Source: Leptodontidium sp. MPI-SDFR-AT-0119 (lineage: Eukaryota; Ascomycota; Leotiomycetes; Helotiales; Leptodontidiaceae). From it: a DNA stretch of 64,000 nucleotides. Positions 53,394 through 64,000 of this stretch are shown piece after piece. The stretch lies in the NCBI GenBank assembly GCA_020726505.1, contig JAHLEZ010000023.1:372001-436000 (forward strand), written 5' to 3'. Position numbers and translations under genes: made by a program. Each line of letters opens with the position of its first letter. The stretch's first letter is position 1. The notes beneath the pieces are model-generated. The model saw only the letters and a program-made list of their open reading frames with translations. It did no database searches and was not told where the DNA came from.

Positions 53394-54352
53394 AACTTAT
53401 TTTCTTCTTTGTTTTTGATTCAGGCATTGCGAGGTGTTGATGACGATACCCTCTTTCCTTTTTGATGGTGTGGTGGTATGGCTGAAAAGTGTGGAGTTCT
53501 TCTTGGCTTCATTACTTGGTGTTTGGTGCTTGGGATACCCATTTGTGTTTTGATAGCATTCTATTTATGACCTCATGACTCTCTTCTGTCCACATCATCG
53601 TCCCGCCGCTCTAGTGGTGACTCTGGTGAGATTCACGAAAGCCAACTGGCTTCCTTTGTTCAGTACACAACAGCTAATTGTTCCCAATGACTGTGCCTTG
53701 GTACCAACCAGGAACAATGCGGCCATCGAGAGAAATGAAAGTTGCTGTCACACAAACTCAAGCTGGTTCCTTTGAAGCAGATGCAGTCAGAGCAAGGCCA
53801 AGGGGACCTCGCTGTACTTTCTCCCACGTAAAGAAAAGAGCACAATGAACACCAAGTGCAACTTAGCTGTGATCACTACCTAGTTATGCCAACAGACTAC
53901 TTCTTACTCTACCTATTCACCGCCATTGCCTGGCACGTTCCTCCTAAAAGCCAAATCCAGTCCGAGAGGCGGCAGAATATTGTGCTAGCGCCATCGAGGA
54001 CCCCTGCAAGCGAGCTGTTTACTTCTTCCTCCTCCCCATAACAATTTTCCGTCCTTTCGAGAACAACCTCCGACGGTCCTCACGCAACACAACATACCGC
54101 GACAGCTGGCGTGTCATCACGTCTCTAACGCGGTTTTGCACAGCTTGGCTTGTTACGTCGACAGGTTGGGTGGATCACAGTCATCTCCTCACACAAACGT
54201 AAGTATTAACGAGTTCGAGTTTGAGTTGTGAAGACAAATCTTTGCTGACTTCGAACGTGAACAGAAATTACAACCTGTCCCTTATCCTACCATATCCAAG
54301 CAGTCCCATTCTCCAACACCTATCCCGACCACACACTCCCCCTCCCGCCACA
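53394..54352. other. intergenic, 3' flank of the RRM gene and leader of the 2EXR gene
   Basis: No supported gene. The leader immediately before 54353 is C-rich. A TTG-initiated extension of the next gene (from 54221) is not used because it lacks an ATG. Confidence 0.5.
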
Positions 54353-55279
54353 ATGCGGCACAAATACTCCACCCACTTCGCCTTACCTCACGATGTTGAG
54401 CCCCGTCGCGTCACCAAGTTCTTCGAGCCCTCCGTCGCTCTTATCATCAAGTCTCTTGAACCCAGCGGTCGTCGAATCAAGATTAGGCGTTTCAAGAAGT
54501 TCAATAAACTACCATTGGAGGTTAGGAGACTGATCTGGGCTGAGGCTGCTCACCTTCAACGCGTGGTTCAATTTGGCCCCGAAGCTCGTTCTATAGACAG
54601 CTTCCACCACGCCCTTAACTTGAGCACTGGCCAAAATACATTTGTATCATTTTGTACAGAAGCCAATCGCGTACGCGTCAGTGCAGGTGGAAAAGTTCCT
54701 GCAATGCTACAAGTCAACCAGGAGGCCCGAAGGGAAGGACTACGATACTACGAGAAGCCATTCGGAGAGATCTTGACAAATCCGGGCTCTGGTCCATATT
54801 TCAACTTTGCTGCCGATATGGTGTACTTCCAAGATCCCAGCGTAGGTGCCGCCTTCCTCGGAAGCAGAAGTTATTTCAGTCCTATACTGGTGAACCCTTG
54901 TTCTTGTTCCCCAGTATCTCAAGAATTCAGAGAGCTTATCAAATCGAAACTGAGACACTTGTCCGTTCGCACGCTAGACGCACGCTTCCCGAATCCTGAT
55001 GTTCGGTATAAGCTATCTTTGGGCATGTTTGTGAATCTGTACACCTTCACGACGGGAAACTTACTTTCTGTCCGAACGGTGGCGGCGCAATCAAATCCAT
55101 CAACGGAACCTCTGCTCTTATGGAGAAAAGACAACGAGTTGGTTGAGGCCTGGGACACAATGCAGAATAAGCCTGACATTATTTTTCTGGACTCGACCCA
55201 AATGAACCAGCTTCTCAAAGATCCGATGGTCAAGTCCAGAGCAAAGACAGCCCCTAAGAAGTACATCAAGCCACTCTAA
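54353..55279 (+). CDS. 2EXR-domain protein
   Basis: A single-exon 308-residue frame from the first ATG (MRHKYSTHFALPHDVEP). The 2EXR signature is clear: FNKLPLEVRRLIWAEAAHLQRVVQF (about 47-71), followed by PAMLQVNQEARREGLRYYEKPF (about 115-136) and YFNFAADMVYFQD (about 147-159). The rest is alpha/beta sequence with no other domain, ending KKYIKPL. 2EXR proteins are numerous in Pezizomycotina, with the N-terminal part resembling a modified F-box. A molecular function has not been established for most members, so I give none. No damage is visible, and the length is usual for the family. Confidence 0.8.
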   Translation: MRHKYSTHFALPHDVEPRRVTKFFEPSVALIIKSLEPSGRRIKIRRFKKFNKLPLEVRRLIWAEAAHLQRVVQFGPEARSIDSFHHALNLSTGQNTFVSFCTEANRVRVSAGGKVPAMLQVNQEARREGLRYYEKPFGEILTNPGSGPYFNFAADMVYFQDPSVGAAFLGSRSYFSPILVNPCSCSPVSQEFRELIKSKLRHLSVRTLDARFPNPDVRYKLSLGMFVNLYTFTTGNLLSVRTVAAQSNPSTEPLLLWRKDNELVEAWDTMQNKPDIIFLDSTQMNQLLKDPMVKSRAKTAPKKYIKPL

Positions 55280-56498
55280 TCCTCCCAAGACACTCAAAGA
55301 AGGTTTAAGCGCACAGGTAAGAAGAGTTCCAGAGCTTCGGTCGTCTATTCAAACTCTAACATGGATACAGCCTCTCGACATTTGTTCCCTGACTCTTGCG
55401 TCTCGACACTCATCTCTTGTTCTGTGCCCCTCTGCGTCGGGAGGTTGGTATCACAGGAAGGAAAGGGATATTGATTGGTTTGGGTTTGCATTTGGCGTTC
55501 TCATTTCATTATAGGGAGACATTCAGCAGATGCGTTTCGTTCGGGAAGCTCGAGTGGGATGGAGATTCATTACCGGCAGTACAACCTGTGAACATCTCGC
55601 AGAGCATGGCTTGTTACCAAAAGTTAGAGTAGAAACCCCCAATAAAAGCTGTAGAATAAAAATTTTAACGTCCCAATCAACGAACTTGAGCTTCTCGGTG
55701 CACTTGCAAGTCGAAAGTGTCAGTCAGGCCATGCGCCTGACAGGGTCTGCATGAGGAATCGAAACCTTCATCATGTTCCATCTTTGTATGCCAGGATAAT
55801 ATCGGTGGCCTCTTTTTAAGTATAATATACACTTTTCTCTGGTAACAGTGATGATTAGGGTTGCAGTAGGGGTAGAAAAAGTGTACAAAAACAAATGCCA
55901 TATATTGAGACAACCTACCTCCCATTGCTGACGTGATAGACTGGCTAGCAATGCAAACAGGTCAGCCTCCGAACTCTTTCGTAAAGTCTAAAAACAAATT
56001 CCAATTACAAGTTCCAATCCCCAGTCTTCCTGTTCATGGATCTGTGTCACCAAGCCGGCTGAATCCGTGATGATCACCACGCCACCAATGCGGCTGTCGG
56101 CCCCAGGTCGTACCCCGCCATTTCAAACTTCACTCCACCGTCATACAACATCAACACGAAACACCATTCCGGTACCAAGATGCAAAGTCAAAAACCTAGG
56201 CAACGGACCAAAAGTATGGTCAGAGGTCTACTTCGAAGTGAGCCCCAAGTCCTGGGCATGCTGGGCTCTCATCTGCAGTGGACACGCGACTGTCTTGAAA
56301 CAGCTTCAGGCTGATGTAGCACAAGGTACTATGGACGAGCCGTGTGTTCAAATTTCCTATAAGTATTGCTTGACGAGCTCTCAAAAACTGCAGATCAACA
56401 GATGAGGATGTATGAAGAGAGGTGTACTCGCTTCCAGTCAAGCATGGCAGCATCAACAGTAGCGAATCCGCCCTTTCCTTTTCCGTCGTAACAACACC
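55280..56498. other. intergenic, no gene recognised
   Basis: 3' flank of the 2EXR gene followed by short frames with no motif. A purine/pyrimidine change toward 56450 marks the leader of the GT31-like gene. Confidence 0.45.
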
Positions 56499-58139
56499 AT
56501 GCGTGTCACCTCAACCATGCATCTACCCGTCCAAGGTTTCTCTAAGGACAAGTGCAAACGCAAACCTCGACTTTCCGAAATCTCCGACTTGTCTTTCATT
56601 TCCATCTATCATCCAATTCCCGTCGAGTCATCTCGATATCCACTCGTTATGATATCCTCTCGCCTGGACCTCAGTCGTCAACGCCACAGATGTCTTCTGA
56701 TCTCCCTCAGCCTTACCCTCCTCATCATAAGCTGGAGCACTCTCCTCTTCCCAGCCCAAACCACAAGGCCAATCAAACATACTATCCTGCCCTACGCAAA
56801 GGCACTTCTCAACACCGTCACAGCCCACGATGATCTATCAACCCAAGACATATCTCACATAGCTCGTCACGTCGGCACACCAACCTTCGAATACGCCCGC
56901 CGAAAGATCCAAACTCACCACACGCCAGCAGAAGAAGAACGGCCGTCACTCATTTCCATCCCCCAACCTCTCTTGCCCGAGTTCCACCTCCTTTCCAAAG
57001 ACAACCTGACCCAGATCTCATTGCCAAGTCTCCCTGTTTTGGCTCTCAATGTGCCTCTCTCACATCAAGTCGACACCTCCATTCTCTCATTCGGAATCTC
57101 CACCAAAGTCACACGTCTAAAATACGCTCTTCCCCAACTACAGCACTGGCTCCCCCATTCCAACGCCCAGCTGCACGTCTCAATCCCACCCGACACATCC
57201 CCCTCATCCTCCAACACCTTCCAAGAAATCGAACTCGCCTTCGCCGCTGCATCAATAAACCTCACCCTCCACATCTCCTCCCTCCCCTTCGCCAAAAGCT
57301 ACTTTAACCTCATCAAAACCCTCTACGAAGCGCGCACCCCAAGAACAAAATGGCTCGTCCTAGTCGACGACGATACATTCATCCCGTCGCTCCCCCACCT
57401 CACACACCACCTCTCCACAACATACGACGCTCAGAAAGAAGTCATGATTGCCGCCCTCTCAGACAGTCTCACGCAGATCGCACAGCTAGGCATGCTCCCT
57501 TTCGGCGGGGGCGGGATATTCCTCTCAATCCCTCTCACAGCATCACTCATCCAGCCAGAGATCTGGGATGCGTGTCTCGCTCTGCCAAACGACCAAGGCG
57601 ACCAGATCGTCAACGAGTGCTTGAATGCCTATTCGAGCGTCCGACCTACTTTCGATCACGGCCTCCAGCAGATGGATATCAAGGGCGATGGGTCGGGGTA
57701 TTTCGAGAGCGGGAGGAGGATGTTGACCGTTCATCATTGGAGGACGTGGTATGTTGTCGATGTCACGCTAGCCAGTAACGTCTCGAAAGTTTGTGGTTTC
57801 GAGTGTGTGTTCCAGCGTTAGGTGTTCGATGATGATTTCGTGCTCAGTATTGGCTTTTCGGTCGTGGAGTATACGAATGGGATTGAAGAGGGTAAAGTTG
57901 ATTTGGAGAAGGTTGAGAAGACTTGGGAAGGAGAGATTTGGAATTTCGCGCACCATATGGGACCGTTGAGGGAGCCGCTTGCGAAAGAGGAGAAGAGGAC
58001 TGCAAGGCTGGTGGAGGCTAGTGCTTTGGAGGGGGTGGGTGTGAGGCAGGTTTATATTGAGAGAATGAAGAGTGGGGAGAATGGGGAAAGGGTAGGTGGG
58101 GATGTTGATCGGGTCGTGGAATTGCTTTGGCTGTTTTGA
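56499..58139 (+). pseudogene. GT31-like (Fringe-type) glycosyltransferase with one in-frame TAG
   Basis: The ATG at 56499 opens 440 codons to a TAG at 57819-57821; the same frame then stays open for 105 codons more to a TGA (58137-58139). A membrane anchor (LLISLSLTLLIISWSTLLFP, about 66-85) predicts a type II Golgi protein. The catalytic region has KWLVLVDDDTFIPSL, with the D-D-D metal-binding motif, and GMLPFGGGGIFLSIPL. DHGLQQMDIKGDGSGYF and MLTVHHWRTW follow. The sequence VCGFECVFQR lies just before the stop and VFDDDFVLSIGFSVVEY just after. In relatives this is one continuous stretch, so the stop is internal. An intron from GTATGT to the TAG (57750-57821) would remove it but shift the frame. 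Gene start may instead be the ATG at 56649. Function lost unless read through; confidence in family moderate. Confidence 0.68.
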
Positions 58140-58567
58140 GAGTCGGTGTTGCATGAAACGGGATAAAGGTTGGCATTTTCTATAATATTTGCATGTACAG
58201 CTGAAGAGATGGGCATAAAATGTAGTTGGGGTGGGTAATAAAGTCAAAATAAGGAAGCTTGAACTTCGCACGGAATAATATATTCACCACATTGTGTTGT
58301 GGTTCAAGGTCATTGTGGGAGCATCAAGCCATCACCATTTTAGACTAAGAGCACATTCTTGGAAATCAAATGGTATATTCGCAAGCTATGGTTGAAGCAA
58401 CGCATGCAACAAAGAATAAGGAGAAGCAACTTAGAAGCAAAAAGATTCGTCATGGGTCGTCTCTCCATCCGATCCACGTTCTACCAGTGCCTCCCAAAAT
58501 GTCAGCCCTCCCGCATTCGCTAACTAGATTTAATGGACATACTGATTCCTGTCAGTCTGGCAGCAAG
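58140..58567. other. intergenic, converging 3' ends
   Basis: It separates the 3' end of the GT31-like gene from that of the minus-strand hydrolase. A 94-codon plus frame (58370-58654) overlaps the hydrolase's last exon and is a shadow. Confidence 0.5.
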
Positions 58568-60773
58568 TCAGAGCCCAAACACAGGAACTTTCATCAACTC
58601 CCTCAAGGCAAAGTCCAATTTCTTATCTTCACTTCCAGCCGTCAGAGAAGCTGAAACCGAATCCAACTTCCATGGTTCGAATGGTACTAAGTCTGCGGGA
58701 CAGACTGTACCATTTGACGGGAGAGTGCCATGCTGGAAGTATGATCGGATAGTGCGTGCTGTGCAGCGGGATGGGCATGAGAGGGATGTATGCTTGTGAC
58801 GTTAGTCCCTGCTGAAGAAGTGTGTCTTAAAAAAGAAAGGGGAAATCAAAATTTCAGAGATTTATTTGGGCTTACACCATAAGAGTCCTGGATCATTACA
58901 ACGGATCCGGGAAAGCTTGCTGAGTTTGCGAGGGCGCTGCGGAGAGGCGTGACATTATCTGCTGTGTTGGCAATGAAGAGAATTGGGTGAGAGGTGTTGC
59001 CCTCAAATGGACCTGAAGTCGAGTTAGAACAACAGAACATTTACTTTCAGGAGACGTGGGGTCTGAAAGTACCAGTATACTGCCACTTCGCCGTAAACTT
59101 CCAACCCACGCATCCCATAACCATACTTGCCATCGAAGCGCCAGCACTCTTACTCAACTCCATTAACTTCCCCACATACGTCTTGAACTCCTCAACGCCG
59201 CCTGGTATTGGCGCACCGTCTGAGCACATGATTGCTTTACTGGCGTCTGCTGAACCCTCTGCTTCTGGTACCTCGGGCGTGGGATTCTCTGGGTCGGTGG
59301 GATCCTCCAAACGGCTTTCACACGATGGAATCTCTTCGCCGCCTTGAGATGTAAGATCTAAGAACGGTCGACCGTCGCCTACTTCCAGAGCTGCGAATGC
59401 TTCGGCGAGGGATGGAAACATGACAAGAGGCCTGTACAGAGCAGACGTGATCAATCGTTGAACATTTGAGTAAGAGATTATTTCGGGTCGAGAATTCGAC
59501 GAAGCCGATGCCGGAACAATGACAGGGTGTTTCCTGATATCTTCGAGGAGTATCGATACCCGAATCTCGATGTCTTTTGGAGTTGATGCATAGAAAGCGC
59601 AGGCTTTTGGTCCAGCCAAATGACAGAAAGCGTAGAAGGAATTCATGACTTTGTCAGTATCTTGCAAGAAATGCGTTCCAGCTCCCGAAACATAATCTCG
59701 TGCATCAACATTACCGTCGTTAACCATCCTGCCGACCTTATCGGGAAAGAGACTTGCGAACGTCGTTCCGAGGAAAGTACCGTAGCTGAATCCCCAGTAC
59801 TTGAGTTTTGACTCACCAAGCTTTTCCATGATGTGCAGCATGTCCCTCGCTACGGACGGTGTGCTCACAAAACGAGCGGTGTCTCCCAACTGGGTTGCGC
59901 ATTGTTGAGAAAATGCAGATGCATGGGCATAGCTGTCATAGATTGTGCCTGGATGTGCGTCTAGGACTGGTGGCTCTTGTAGGTCCCAGAGCACCGACGA
60001 AGTGGTCGTCGAAGAGGCATTCCAGCAGTTAATTTTAGGGGTAGTTGCTCCGACTCCACGGGGATCAAAGCTGATGATATCCTGAAAATAATAAGCACCC
60101 TGTTTCAGATAGGTAGGTAAGAAAGAAAGACAGGAGATAGCTCACGTGGTTATTTCCTACCACAAATTGGTAGTACGGCGCGAGTCGCTTCACGAACCAA
60201 GCTCCACTCCCACCAGGTCCTCCAGGATTGATAAATACGGGTCCATTATAGTTAGTTCGGTCCGTTGCATTGTACCTGATGATGGCAATGGTAGCTCTTC
60301 TGAGATCAGTCGGATCTAGCCAATCGAGTGGAACCTGGAAGTAGTAAATTAGGGAAGTCTAGATTACTTCTTAACCGTTGATGACTTACATCTAGCCTAG
60401 CACAATCGTACTGCTCATAACATTGGTACCATACCAGGTTTCTCGAAGGTTTAATCTAGGAATTGTCAGAATGCCTTTCCATTGAAAACGCAGCGAGGGA
60501 ACGCACCTGGCTCCATTTCCACCCCGCTACCCCAGATTTCACCCCACCAACATCCTCGATATGCAACCATCCCCGCGGATCAAAGACTGTCATAAGTTGC
60601 CATCCAAGAGCTAGACCAAGAATGATGCATCCGAGAAATTTCAAAACCAAACCCGCCCAGAACTGCCATCGCTGCACTCTCAGGTACTCCCTCACCGTCC
60701 CTGACCGGCGGTGGCCACATGCATAGCGTCGTCGCTGCTCCTCGCGATATAGAAGGCTCGCCTTGGAATCCAT
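58568..60773 (-). CDS. membrane-anchored S33 alpha/beta-hydrolase with TAP-like C-terminal domain
   Basis: Six exons: 60773-60507, 60455-60390, 60334-60146, 60081-59073, 59012-58876 and 58792-58568, giving 630 residues. Donors are GTGCGT, GTAAGT, GTGAGC, GTACTT and GTAAGC. The N-terminus is cytosolic and basic (MDSKASLLYREEQRRR), followed by a single membrane segment (FLGCIILGLALGWQLM, about 46-61). The oxyanion-type motif is FINPGGPGGSGAWF and the strand DIISFDPRGVGATTP follows. The nucleophile Ser is in KYWGFSYGTFLG. The C-terminal domain has LFIANTADNVTPL with the acid residue, and SYGHTSLSCPSRCTARTIRSYFQ with the His. Family members are tripeptidyl aminopeptidase-like exopeptidases. The membrane anchor suggests a vacuolar or secretory-pathway location. 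The fourth and fifth introns have usable CTAAC branch points. Confidence 0.85.
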
Positions 60774-61789
60774 CGCGGTGAGCGTTATTGTATCATCTAG
60801 TTCTTGGCGGAGTTCAACACCTTAAGAGAAGATGAAAGCTGAGTGTATGGGTGTATCAGAATAGAGAATTGAGGTTGAGAGTTTCGAGGAAGGCGCCAAG
60901 GCTTGGCCTTATCTTATCTGATACAGTACTGCACTGTTTCTGCAGTGGTGGTCAGCAGCCCCTGAGTGGTTGGTGAGATAGGCGAGGCAGGGATCCTGTG
61001 CTTTGTTTACCTTAGAGCCGGGTTCTGAGGAGGGATGGCTTAGATGTATGCGGATTTTGCGGATGGAAATTGAGAGACCGAGAAAGTTACAATTGCATTG
61101 AAATAGCAGTCATTGATGATAAAGTCAGCTGTTCAGTAGATACTTTTGCATTAGTATTTGTGTAATTGTACTCAATGTCCGACCTCGCACTGAGAACAGC
61201 AAGCTTCGCTGAGTGGCACAGGCCTTTGGGTTACACAGCATCCAAGATCAGATCTGGATGGATCTTCCCGAGAGTAACCTTCTCATAAACTTTCCAAGAG
61301 TCAGCGGCCAGTGAAAAAAGAGTAATCTGTCAGCTTCCTCTTTCGTCAAGGGTGGGGGTTACACAAGGGGGCCGCCCCGCATTACTCCGAGGATGGATAA
61401 TCGATAGTGAGGTTGATGAAAACAAAACTCTTCTCACTCAGACGTTCGGAATTATTGAGTGAGAAGGAGGCATTTTGCACGTCGAAAAAACAAGCTTCTC
61501 GTAAAAATCATATGTCTTTTGAAAATCAACGCAATTGCGGGCATGATTCAGAAGAAAAGTCTCAAAAACTTTACTCTTATGGGGATTCAGAAATGTTCTT
61601 TCGGAACAAAACGATGTCGGCTGTTGGTGCATACAGTAGAGGAAGTTTGCAGAGTAACTTTTATCAGTAAGATGGTACATGTTTCGACTAAGCCCTTCTG
61701 CTTGCGGACGTCGATGACAATATCTAGCATCTCACGCATGGGATGAACGTGAATGATCGTCAATGGCATGCTTCAAGGAATCGATTTGA
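60774..61789. other. intergenic and eroded downstream flank of caspase-like copy 5
   Basis: Promoter of the hydrolase, then no supported gene. A minus-strand frame 61769-61587 (PLTIIHVHPMREMLDIVIDV) may be a remnant 3' part of caspase-like copy 5, beyond its stop at 61792. Confidence 0.4.
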
Positions 61790-62874
61790 AATTACCCGTT
61801 GGAAAATCTACCAATATCGAATCTGACCTCAGGCACGGTTGAAACGATGATGGCTTTTGACTTTTGAAGTACATTCTCTTGCTTGGTGTTTTCTCTTAGA
61901 GTCTCAGAATTAGGCAGCCAAATACAAGATTCCTCTCCAGTGAGCTGCAGAGTGTCTGAAACTGAGCGGCATGAAGATTGTCTTCTACCAACTGCCAGAG
62001 TGAACAACGCGGTTGCATAATCCGTCGGTCAGGTTCCAAAGCTTGTCTTTGACCTTGTTCTTGAGCTCCAGCTGCATCCGCTTCACTCCTCTAGGCAAAG
62101 GCGTCAAAGTAGTTGTTCCCTTCTCCGAGTGGAGTTTGAGGTATGACGGCACAGGAAATTTCGACGGACCAATTGCTTCTCCAATAAGTCGCTCCCAATC
62201 TTTATTACATATCTCTTTTCTCTCTCGTTCGACATATTTGGGAAGACGACGCCACAGAGTTTCCTTTCCCGATTTGTACCGGGCTTGCAGAATTCTGCCA
62301 AGGTGGAACTTGAACTGAGTGGAGCTCAGCTGTGCGGTAGTGCAGGTGCCAATAATCTCAGTCCTACCTCCTTGTCGTGTGGGGGGGAGTCGATAAACAC
62401 ATCTCTTTGCTTGGTGGCACTGATTGGCAGTAGTCGAGGATGGTCAGTACATCAGATGATGCAGACACCAACTGCCGCAATATTGGACAGCAGAAAAACC
62501 TTCGATGAAGCAAGGAGCTTCTGTTCCTTCCATGCTATTCTCACATTAGTCAAAAATCTTCAAGAGGCGCCAATGTCTCCGGTTCCTTACTCGCCTAGCC
62601 CCCAGTACAATCCAAGTCGCTCCTGATAACCCCCATGTCCGTGATAGTACAGAAGAAGCAGAGTATCCGGATGGGAGTAGATTTCGATAAACTGTTGGAT
62701 GAAATTCCTCATGGACGGTCCTGGGGCCAAGCTTGGCTTTCGGCAGATTATCACTTCGAGTCCATAGCCTTTACTTATCGTCCCGGAAAAGATCCCGGCA
62801 TCACAATCCTCATGACAGTTGGATCATAGTCATAGTGCCTGCAGTAGCGACCCTGCCAAAGGAAGTACAGGCAT
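61790..62874 (-). pseudogene. caspase-like copy 5, minus strand, multiple frameshifts
   Basis: Read on the minus strand from a candidate ATG at 62874. Two in-frame TGAs are followed by GIFSGTISKGYGLEVIICRK and SMRNFIQQFIEIYSHPDT. The His motif LLLLYYHGHGGYQER (about 62661-62617) comes next, then LYWGLGE at a GTAAGG donor (62590). After a GAATAG acceptor, the Cys motif DVLTILDYCQS (about 62452-62420) lies in a different frame from the exon start. A C7 tract (about 62381-62388) separates it from a third frame, GRTEIIGTCTT, which is the family's [DE]II-x-x-C-G-like motif. That frame continues as FHLGRILQARYKSGKETLW and PVPSYLKLHSEKGTTTLTPL. It then shifts to IIVSTVPEVRFDIGRFSNG, ending in TAA at 61794-61792. 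At least three frame changes and two stops make it a pseudogene. Confidence 0.7.
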
Positions 62875-63607
62875 ATTTTTCGTCGGTATTGCTTTGACTC
62901 CATCTTGTGGGAGGCTGCATTTTCCCAATGCTTGACCAATGCAGTTTAATGATGGCGAATTGACTTGAGTGCATATTTTATAAATTCGATTGAAAGTTCA
63001 TAATGCGAGAGCTCGAATAAATGTGGGACTCACAGAAGTTACTTGTACTATGGTTTAGTAAAACCTGGACCAAAGAATATTGCTGCGATGATGACCCGCT
63101 AAGCCTCACCATGTTAGAAGGTTCAACTAGTTACCGGAACTAACACACAGATTTCTACCATCCTAGAACCTTAGAAAAGCAACTTAATGGCTGGGATTTT
63201 GGTAGTAAAGAAATAGGGAGCTCGGAGAAAGTAGCTGCTAGTGCTCGCCAAACGAAATTTTACAGTAGGTTTGAAAGCGATGGCATGAACCTTGTGGGTC
63301 ATCGTGGTCAAAGGTTCCCATCGACTCTGCATTCGTTGCTGCTCACTCACGACCTTCACCCGCATGATGTGAATTGGATAGCAATCGTGGAGACTTTTAG
63401 TATTCTAATCTCAGTCCATCAGGGGACTTGTGTCAAAGTAGGCTTGGTACACTCGTGCACTCCTAGCGACGACGAAAACTCATTCGTTGTATCCACCCCA
63501 CATCCTTCGCTTCGATACCGTTAAACCACAGCCATCATATATACAGAAGACTCCAAAATAATTTTACACAAGATCTACCTATTGAGTATTCCCAATCATG
63601 CCTAACA
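62875..63607. other. intergenic between caspase-like copies 5 and 6
   Basis: No ORF with recognisable motifs. Short frames on both strands only. Confidence 0.4.
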
Positions 63608-63999
63608 TCAATAGATACGCCCAGTAGCCTCTCCAGCAACCGCCTTCCAACTGTCCAAAGGCCCATGCCCACACAACCTCCAGAACTTGGCGATCAATGA
63701 AGATTTAGCATATCGAGGCTCCTCAGCAAACATAGGCGTTGTTACAACCGGTGTCAAGACGATCGAAACCTTCGGAGAAGCACCGTGCAGCTGTAAGTAC
63801 GCCGCTTCTGAAAATTTCCTGCGTGCAGGCAGCCTTCGACCTCGACCAAATATTCCCTCGGTGAAGCGGTCGATACCTTTAGGGAGATCGGAATTGACAT
63901 GACGTATGGTGGTGTGCTGGCCCGAGACGAAGCGTTTTTCCAAGAGCGAGATGACTTGTGGTGCGCTGCGGAAGAACTCTGAGTTAGCATTGCCCTTCT
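63608..63999 (-). CDS. probable C-terminus of caspase-like copy 6, truncated by the window edge
   Basis: A minus-strand frame runs open from the window edge (63999) to a TGA at 63608, about 130 codons with no start in view. Its blocks resemble the part of copies 2-5 that follows the Cys motif: FFRSAPQVISLLEKRFVSG can be compared with FFTRALVEVLMRKARF of copy 2. AAYLQLHGASPKVSIVLTPV matches the P-x-Y-[LH]-x-L...S-I-x-L-x-P strand pattern (PSYLKLHSEKGTTTLTPL in copy 5). The end (RLCGHGPLDSWKAVAGEATG) is not seen in the others. No catalytic motif is inside the window, so the family call rests on this pattern only. Confidence 0.45.
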   Translation of the reverse strand, partial: KGNANSEFFRSAPQVISLLEKRFVSGQHTTIRHVNSDLPKGIDRFTEGIFGRGRRLPARRKFSEAAYLQLHGASPKVSIVLTPVVTTPMFAEEPRYAKSSLIAKFWRLCGHGPLDSWKAVAGEATGRIY

Positions 64000-64000
64000 A

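Noticed and set aside
54221..54352. N-terminal extension of the 2EXR protein
   Set aside because: The longer frame starts at TTG, not ATG; the first ATG at 54353 is in a better context.
57750..57821. Intron removing the in-frame TAG in the GT31-like gene
   Set aside because: Splicing GTATGT to the TAG shifts the frame and loses the conserved VFDDDFVLSIGF block, which is in the unspliced frame.

Overview
This window looks like nuclear DNA of a filamentous ascomycete (Pezizomycotina; a Leotiomycete-like background is a guess). The basis is short GT-AG introns of about 45-180 nt with CTAAC/CTGAC branch points, pyrimidine-rich leaders, and fungal families: a fused MoaA-MoaC gene, a 2EXR protein, EBP, Wdr8, an S33/TAP-like hydrolase and GH30. 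No rRNA, tRNA or CRISPR array was recognised. All gene models are hand-spliced; where I give a total length, the exon lengths sum to a whole number of codons.

Layout. 1-5 kb: a small secreted Cys-rich protein, an orphan exon, and an intact two-exon caspase-like (C14-type) gene. 5.5-13 kb is housekeeping: a MoaA/MoaC molybdopterin gene divergent from a Wdr8/WRAP73-type WD40 gene, then an EBP-family sterol isomerase. 15.3-21.2 kb: a 1,936-residue Dbl-homology RhoGEF-like protein. 22-36 kb is accessory and decayed: caspase-like copy 2 split by a 454-bp inverted-repeat element, fragments of a secreted protein, a NFX1-type zinc-finger helicase relic with a strong C-to-T/G-to-A (RIP-like) signature, an intact RBR E3 ubiquitin ligase, and caspase-like copies 3 and 4 with frameshifts and stops. 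36-61 kb alternates conserved genes (fibrillarin/Nop1, a Gln-rich secreted protein, a Ser-rich protein, a two-RRM protein, a 2EXR protein, a six-exon S33 hydrolase) with damaged ones (a GH30 glycosidase with two frameshifts, a GT31-like glycosyltransferase with one in-frame TAG). 61.8-64 kb holds caspase-like copy 5 (broken, minus strand) and the probable C-terminal end of a sixth, running off the window.

The main finding is this dispersed caspase-like family: six loci in 64 kb. Each of the five that can be read has a His motif (Y-Y-x-[GS]-H-G), an intron just after it, then a Cys motif ([IVL]-L-[IL]-D-x-C). Only copy 1 looks intact. Copies 2-5 carry a transposon-like insertion, C-tract frameshifts and CpA-to-TpA-type stops. 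That pattern fits a fast-evolving, RIP-exposed family such as cell-death or self/non-self factors, but the function is inference. Much of the remaining intergenic DNA (notably 46.4-51.7 kb) shows nothing I can name.
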